Assembly: GCA_016763495.1 (NCBI GenBank)
Contig: JAESTR010000086.1
Span: 1 to 8,752, forward strand
Length of the DNA: 8,752 nt
Source of the DNA: Kordiimonadaceae bacterium
GTDB lineage: Bacteria; Pseudomonadota; Alphaproteobacteria; Sphingomonadales; Kordiimonadaceae
Direction of reading: 5' to 3'
Position numbers and translations under genes: made by a program. Of the stretch, positions 6,506-8,752 are shown in pieces. The notes under the pieces are model-generated. The model was not told where the DNA came from. It saw nothing but the letters and a program-made list of their open reading frames with translations, and made no database searches. Within the stretch, counting starts at the first letter, position 1; the number at the start of each line of letters is the position of its first letter.

Positions 6506-7341
6506 ATAAATTACACCTAATATCAATCGCCTTGATGCTCCTTACTGCCGGGCTATCAACACCAGCCCGTGCTGGCGAAGAAAAGCGATTAACGGTGTTC
6601 GCGGCTGCCAGCCTTACAGATGTGATGCAGCAACTTTCTGCAAAATGGTTGATATCATCTGAGGCTAACCAGCCTAAACCGCGCCTATCGTTTGCTGCCA
6701 GCGCAATTATGGCACGGCAAATTAAAGTCGGCGCTCCAGCAGATATATTCATCTCAGCTAACCCTGAATGGATTGCGTACCTACACGAGGCTAACCTTAC
6801 TGTTGGATCAGCCATACCCGTTGCGCAGAACCAACTGGTATTGGCGGCACCTAAATTCAGCACATTGTCGGTAAGCAACCCTTTAAGCGGCCCCGAACTT
6901 TTAGCTCTTCATCCCAGTAAACCATTTGCGATAGCTGATCCTAGCACTGCACCTGCGGGCCGATATGCACAGCGCTTCCTTCAACGAATTGGCGTGTGGC
7001 AGAAATTAGCGGGCCAGTTGGCATATTCAAGCAATGTTCGGCAAACGCTTGTTTTGATTGAACGGGGTGGCCTGACCGGCTTTGTTTACGGCACCGATGC
7101 ATTAGCCAGCAAATTGGTGAAAGTTATATATAAAGTACCACCACATTTATCCGGCACAATTGAATATCAAGCAGTACGAATAGTAAACTCAGGCTCAGGC
7201 TCAGGCTCGGGGTCAGAGTCAGGGTTAGGCGCAAGCGATTTCCTCGCCTTTCTTAACAGCACCTCTGCCCAGTCTATTTGGCAAAAAGCAGGTTTCGGGG
7301 ACCCGTCCCAAAATGGGGCATTCACTATTGCCCCACAATGA
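6502..7341 (+). CDS. modA: ModA-like molybdate/oxyanion ABC transporter substrate-binding protein
   Basis: This is a periplasmic binding protein of the ModA family, which captures molybdate or tungstate for an ABC importer. Residues 1-24 form a Sec signal peptide (MNK, hydrophobic core, cleavage after ARA). The mature part begins with LTVFAAASLTDVM. The oxyanion ligands of E. coli ModA have counterparts: S37, S67 (FAASAIMARQI), A152 (APAGRYA), V179 (SNVRQTL) and Y196 (FVYGTDA). GAPADIFISA (78-87) is also typical. Residues 230-244 are Ser-Gly repeats in the loop before the last helix, where E. coli ModA has a short turn. The TTG start (6502-6504) overlaps the sulfotransferase TGA and has GAGG five bases before it. 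The internal ATG (codon 12) would leave too short a signal peptide. No modB or modC follows, so the permease must be elsewhere or the protein has another role. Molybdate is inferred from the family. Confidence 0.88.
   Translation: MNKLHLISIALMLLTAGLSTPARAGEEKRLTVFAAASLTDVMQQLSAKWLISSEANQPKPRLSFAASAIMARQIKVGAPADIFISANPEWIAYLHEANLTVGSAIPVAQNQLVLAAPKFSTLSVSNPLSGPELLALHPSKPFAIADPSTAPAGRYAQRFLQRIGVWQKLAGQLAYSSNVRQTLVLIERGGLTGFVYGTDALASKLVKVIYKVPPHLSGTIEYQAVRIVNSGSGSGSGSESGLGASDFLAFLNSTSAQSIWQKAGFGDPSQNGAFTIAPQ
7189..7230 (+). repeat. Hexanucleotide TCAGGC repeat in modA, seven units
   Basis: Three perfect TCAGGC units (7189-7206) are followed by four degenerate ones (TCGGGG, TCAGAG, TCAGGG, TTAGGC) up to 7230. 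They encode the Ser-Gly run at residues 230-243. Being a multiple of three, length changes keep frame. Confidence 0.85.
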
Positions 7342-7356
7342 TACACTCTTGTATCA
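7339..7356 (+). promoter_or_regulatory. 18-bp palindrome TGATACA-N4-TGTATCA: possible enhancer-binding site or terminator stem
   Basis: A perfect 7-bp inverted repeat overlaps the modA stop codon. Its centre lies about 94 bp before the start predicted from the sigma-54 promoter at 7416-7431, a usual distance for an upstream activator site. As RNA it would be a 7-bp hairpin; a small 4-bp stem and TTTTT (7373-7377) follow, so it could instead be part of the modA transcript end. Confidence 0.5.
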
Positions 7357-7377
7357 AGTAGAAACAGCTACCTTTTT
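7357..7377 (+). terminator. Weak hairpin plus T5 after modA
   Basis: GTAG (7358-7361) pairs with CTAC (7368-7371), and TTTTT follows at 7373-7377. The stem is short, so termination here would depend on the stronger palindrome just upstream. Low confidence as an independent terminator. Confidence 0.3.
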
Positions 7378-7415
7378 CCAAAAGTTAACTCATTGAAAAA
7401 TAACGATTTATTTTG

Positions 7416-7431
7416 TGGCATGGTGGTTGCA
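7416..7431 (+). promoter_or_regulatory. Sigma-54 (RpoN) promoter candidate
   Basis: TGGCATGGTGGTTGCA matches the RpoN consensus TGGCACG-N4-TTGCW at every defined position except one (T for C at 7421). The invariant GG (7417-7418) and GC (7429-7430) are exactly 12 bp apart. The predicted start is near 7442. The upstream 7372-7415 is AT-rich, as expected for a bending region between activator and polymerase. No sigma-54 activator gene is in the window. Confidence 0.6.
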
Positions 7432-7441
7432 AATATACAGC

Positions 7442-7586
7442 TGAACCGGCGCTCTGGCTGCCGCCGACCATCGGTTCTCGGTTTAAGGTTGTCCCTTACC
7501 TCTAGGAGGTGCAACCGCCCTATAGATGCCGGCCGTGCTACAAATTTGCCCCACCTCAATTCACCGTAGCATGGTCGGTATTCTAG
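7442..7586 (+). ncRNA. Candidate structured RNA: three consecutive hairpins
   Basis: From the predicted sigma-54 start the plus strand can fold into three hairpins. Hairpin A pairs GAACCG (7443-7448) with CGGTTC (7472-7477). Hairpin B pairs GGTTGT (7487-7492) with GCAACC (7511-7516), continuing as ACCTC (7498-7502) with GAGGT (7506-7510). Hairpin C pairs 7528-7541 with 7566-7579 over 14 bp, extending weakly out to 7520 and 7586. In hairpin C the three non-Watson-Crick pairs (7528/7579, 7532/7575, 7535/7572) are all G-U on this strand and would be A-C mismatches on the other. An alternative for the middle is TAAGG (7484-7488) with CCTTA (7494-7498), which would free the AGGAGGT that hairpin B hides. 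I recognise no known riboswitch or RNA family. No T-run follows, so it may be a small RNA or the leader of the MBL-fold gene. Confidence 0.45.
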
Positions 7587-7636
7587 CATCCCCAAATAAT
7601 TAATCCCCAATTCACCCAAAAAATCCCCTTCACTAT

Positions 7637-7667
7637 TTGACATTTAGTCACACCTACACCACATAAG
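7637..7667 (+). promoter_or_regulatory. Possible sigma-70 promoter of the MBL-fold hydrolase gene
   Basis: A perfect TTGACA (7637-7642) is followed after 19 bp by CATAAG (7662-7667), 4 of 6 to the -10 consensus. The spacer is longer than optimal. The gene starts at 7716, so a short leader would result, independent of the structured region upstream. Confidence 0.3.
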
Positions 7668-7715
7668 CCCCGAGCAAATGCTAACGGGCCAATATGCTAT
7701 AGACGGGGAAGCTCA

Positions 7716-8627
7716 GTGGAATTCTTACAGGACTTTTCTGCTAATTACGGTATCGCAGAGCGGGCTAGCCCGCTTATCACTCGTGTCCTCTGCGAAAACC
7801 CTAGCCCCTACACATACACTGGTACCGGCACGTATTTGGTTGGTCATGAAAATGAACTGGCTGTCATTGATCCCGGCCCGCTTAATATGGCGCACGGAAA
7901 AGCCATATTGGAGGCCATCGATGGCCGCACTTTAAGCCACATTTTAGTGACCCATACGCATATTGACCATTCGCCCCTTGCAACATGGCTTTCAGAGCAA
8001 ACCGGCACACCAACTTATGCTTTCAGCGCACACGGTGCAGGCCGCGAGGGCGGACTGGCAGGCAAAACTGTTGAAGCAGGCGCTGACCTGAATTTTAAAC
8101 CGGACAATCTGCTGGCAGATGGTGACACCATCAAAGGCACTGACTGGACCCTTACGGCGTATCACACGCCGGGGCACACAAGTAACCACATGTGTTACAT
8201 GCTTGAGGAAGAAAACACGGTATTTGTTGGCGACCACATCATGGGCTGGGCCACAAGTGTTGTTGCACCGCCAGACGGTGACATGCGCGCCTACTTAAAC
8301 AGCTTAAAAAAAGTTGCCGCCCTAAACCCTGACAAACTGGTGCCTGCGCATGGCCCGTGGATTGAAAAGCCAAAACCTTTCATTCGTGGTATTATAACGC
8401 ACCGCCGTATGCGTGAAGGGCAGATATTAAAGCTGTTGGGTGAAGCTGGCGCACTGACTATCACAGCACTGGTGGAGCGTATGTATAAGGATTTAGACCC
8501 GCGCCTAAAAGGTGCCGCGGCACAGTCTGTACTGGGCCATATGATAGCTTTGCTGGATGAAAAACGAGTAGAATGCGACAACAGCGTACTTTTTTCAGGT
8601 AACTATAGCCTAGGCAAAGCCTCATAA
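7716..8627 (+). CDS. MBL-fold metallo-hydrolase (LACTB2-like)
   Basis: This is a dinuclear-zinc hydrolase of the metallo-beta-lactamase fold with a C-terminal winged-helix-like part, similar in layout to LACTB2 and related bacterial proteins; the substrate is unknown. Zinc ligands are HTHIDH (H80, H82, D84, H85), H154 in HTPGHT, bridging D173 in FVGDH, and H212 in PAHGP. The 303-residue length fits the family. The C-terminal region (about 225-303) has the repeated-helix pattern of the LACTB2 tail (LTITALVERMY, AAQSVLGHMIALL). The GTG start at 7716 has GGGGA a few bases upstream. It lies downstream of a 374-bp gap with a sigma-54 promoter candidate and a structured RNA, and also has its own possible sigma-70 promoter at 7637. 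RNase, thioesterase and lactonase activities are all known among relatives, so no activity is assigned. Confidence 0.9.
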   Translation: MEFLQDFSANYGIAERASPLITRVLCENPSPYTYTGTGTYLVGHENELAVIDPGPLNMAHGKAILEAIDGRTLSHILVTHTHIDHSPLATWLSEQTGTPTYAFSAHGAGREGGLAGKTVEAGADLNFKPDNLLADGDTIKGTDWTLTAYHTPGHTSNHMCYMLEEENTVFVGDHIMGWATSVVAPPDGDMRAYLNSLKKVAALNPDKLVPAHGPWIEKPKPFIRGIITHRRMREGQILKLLGEAGALTITALVERMYKDLDPRLKGAAAQSVLGHMIALLDEKRVECDNSVLFSGNYSLGKAS

Positions 8628-8728
8628 ATCCTTGATTGCCATAATCGCGCGCGCCCTGTATTACTGCGCGTAAATAGACACAAAAGCCTACTTGGCTGGT
8701 TTGAGTATTGCGAAAGCAGGAGACTAGA

Positions 8729-8752
8729 ATGAATATCGCTTCAACAATGACA
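8729..8752 (+). CDS. Start of a further gene, cut by the window edge
   Basis: ATG at 8729 follows an ideal ribosome binding site, AGGAG at 8718-8722 with a 6-nt spacer. Only eight codons (MNIASTMT) are visible, too few to identify the product. The 101-bp gap before it has a small GC stem, CGCGC (8646-8650) with GCGCG (8666-8670), without a T-run. Confidence 0.6.

Noticed and set aside
7442..7586. Molybdenum cofactor riboswitch, because modA is adjacent
   Set aside because: The segment is downstream of modA, and I see none of the conserved sequence of that riboswitch as I know it.
7526..7603. A 25-codon plus-strand frame starting inside hairpin C, after AGGAGGT
   Set aside because: The AGGAGGT is about 15 nt before the ATG, too far, and the peptide has no known likeness. 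A regulatory leader peptide cannot be excluded.
7588..7628. Three ATCCCC motifs in the gap before the MBL-fold gene
   Set aside because: Spacing is irregular (15 and 20 bp) and the motif is short; chance is sufficient.
7368..7643. A 91-codon open frame on the minus strand in the gap after modA
   Set aside because: No ribosome binding site, no recognisable domain, and it overlaps the sigma-54 candidate and the hairpins, which are better supported on the plus strand.
8646..8670. GC hairpin after the MBL-fold gene as a terminator
   Set aside because: The stem is only 5 bp with a 15-nt loop and no T-run follows.

Overview
The window looks like chromosomal DNA of an alphaproteobacterium of moderate GC content. 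The chorismate mutase, the leaderless S49 peptidase, the NPPF methyltransferase and the long-chain polyprenyl diphosphate synthase all have the character of their alphaproteobacterial families. A Kordiimonas- or Emcibacter-like lineage would fit, but the sequence alone does not prove it.

Layout. Positions 1-4130 hold five leftward genes: a nucleotidyltransferase/HEPN fusion that runs off the left edge, type I methionine aminopeptidase (map), a small AroQ chorismate mutase, an SppA-like S49 serine peptidase, and a TrmN6-like N6-adenine methyltransferase. The 281-bp gap between the HEPN gene and map carries an inverted pair of REP-like palindromes. A divergent intergenic region (4131-4299) separates these from the rightward genes: the polyprenyl diphosphate synthase (ispB type, quinone side chain), a PAPS-type sulfotransferase whose stop overlaps the TTG start of a ModA-like oxyanion-binding protein, a 374-bp non-coding stretch, an MBL-fold hydrolase, and the first 8 codons of another gene at the right edge.

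How the genes relate. Most are housekeeping: N-terminal Met removal, aromatic amino acid branch point, envelope proteolysis, tRNA modification, quinone chain synthesis. The sulfotransferase-modA pair looks like an accessory insertion between ispB and the hydrolase. It has no modB or modC in view, and both proteins carry short in-frame Gly-rich tandem repeats in surface loops.

The most interesting stretch is 7339-7590. In order it has an 18-bp palindrome, an AT-rich tract, a near-consensus sigma-54 promoter (-24 GG and -12 GC exactly 12 bp apart), and, beginning at the expected transcription start, three consecutive RNA hairpins. The largest hairpin closes without mismatch only when read as plus-strand RNA, because its three imperfect pairs are all G-U. 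This suggests an RpoN-controlled small RNA or structured leader ahead of the MBL-fold hydrolase gene.
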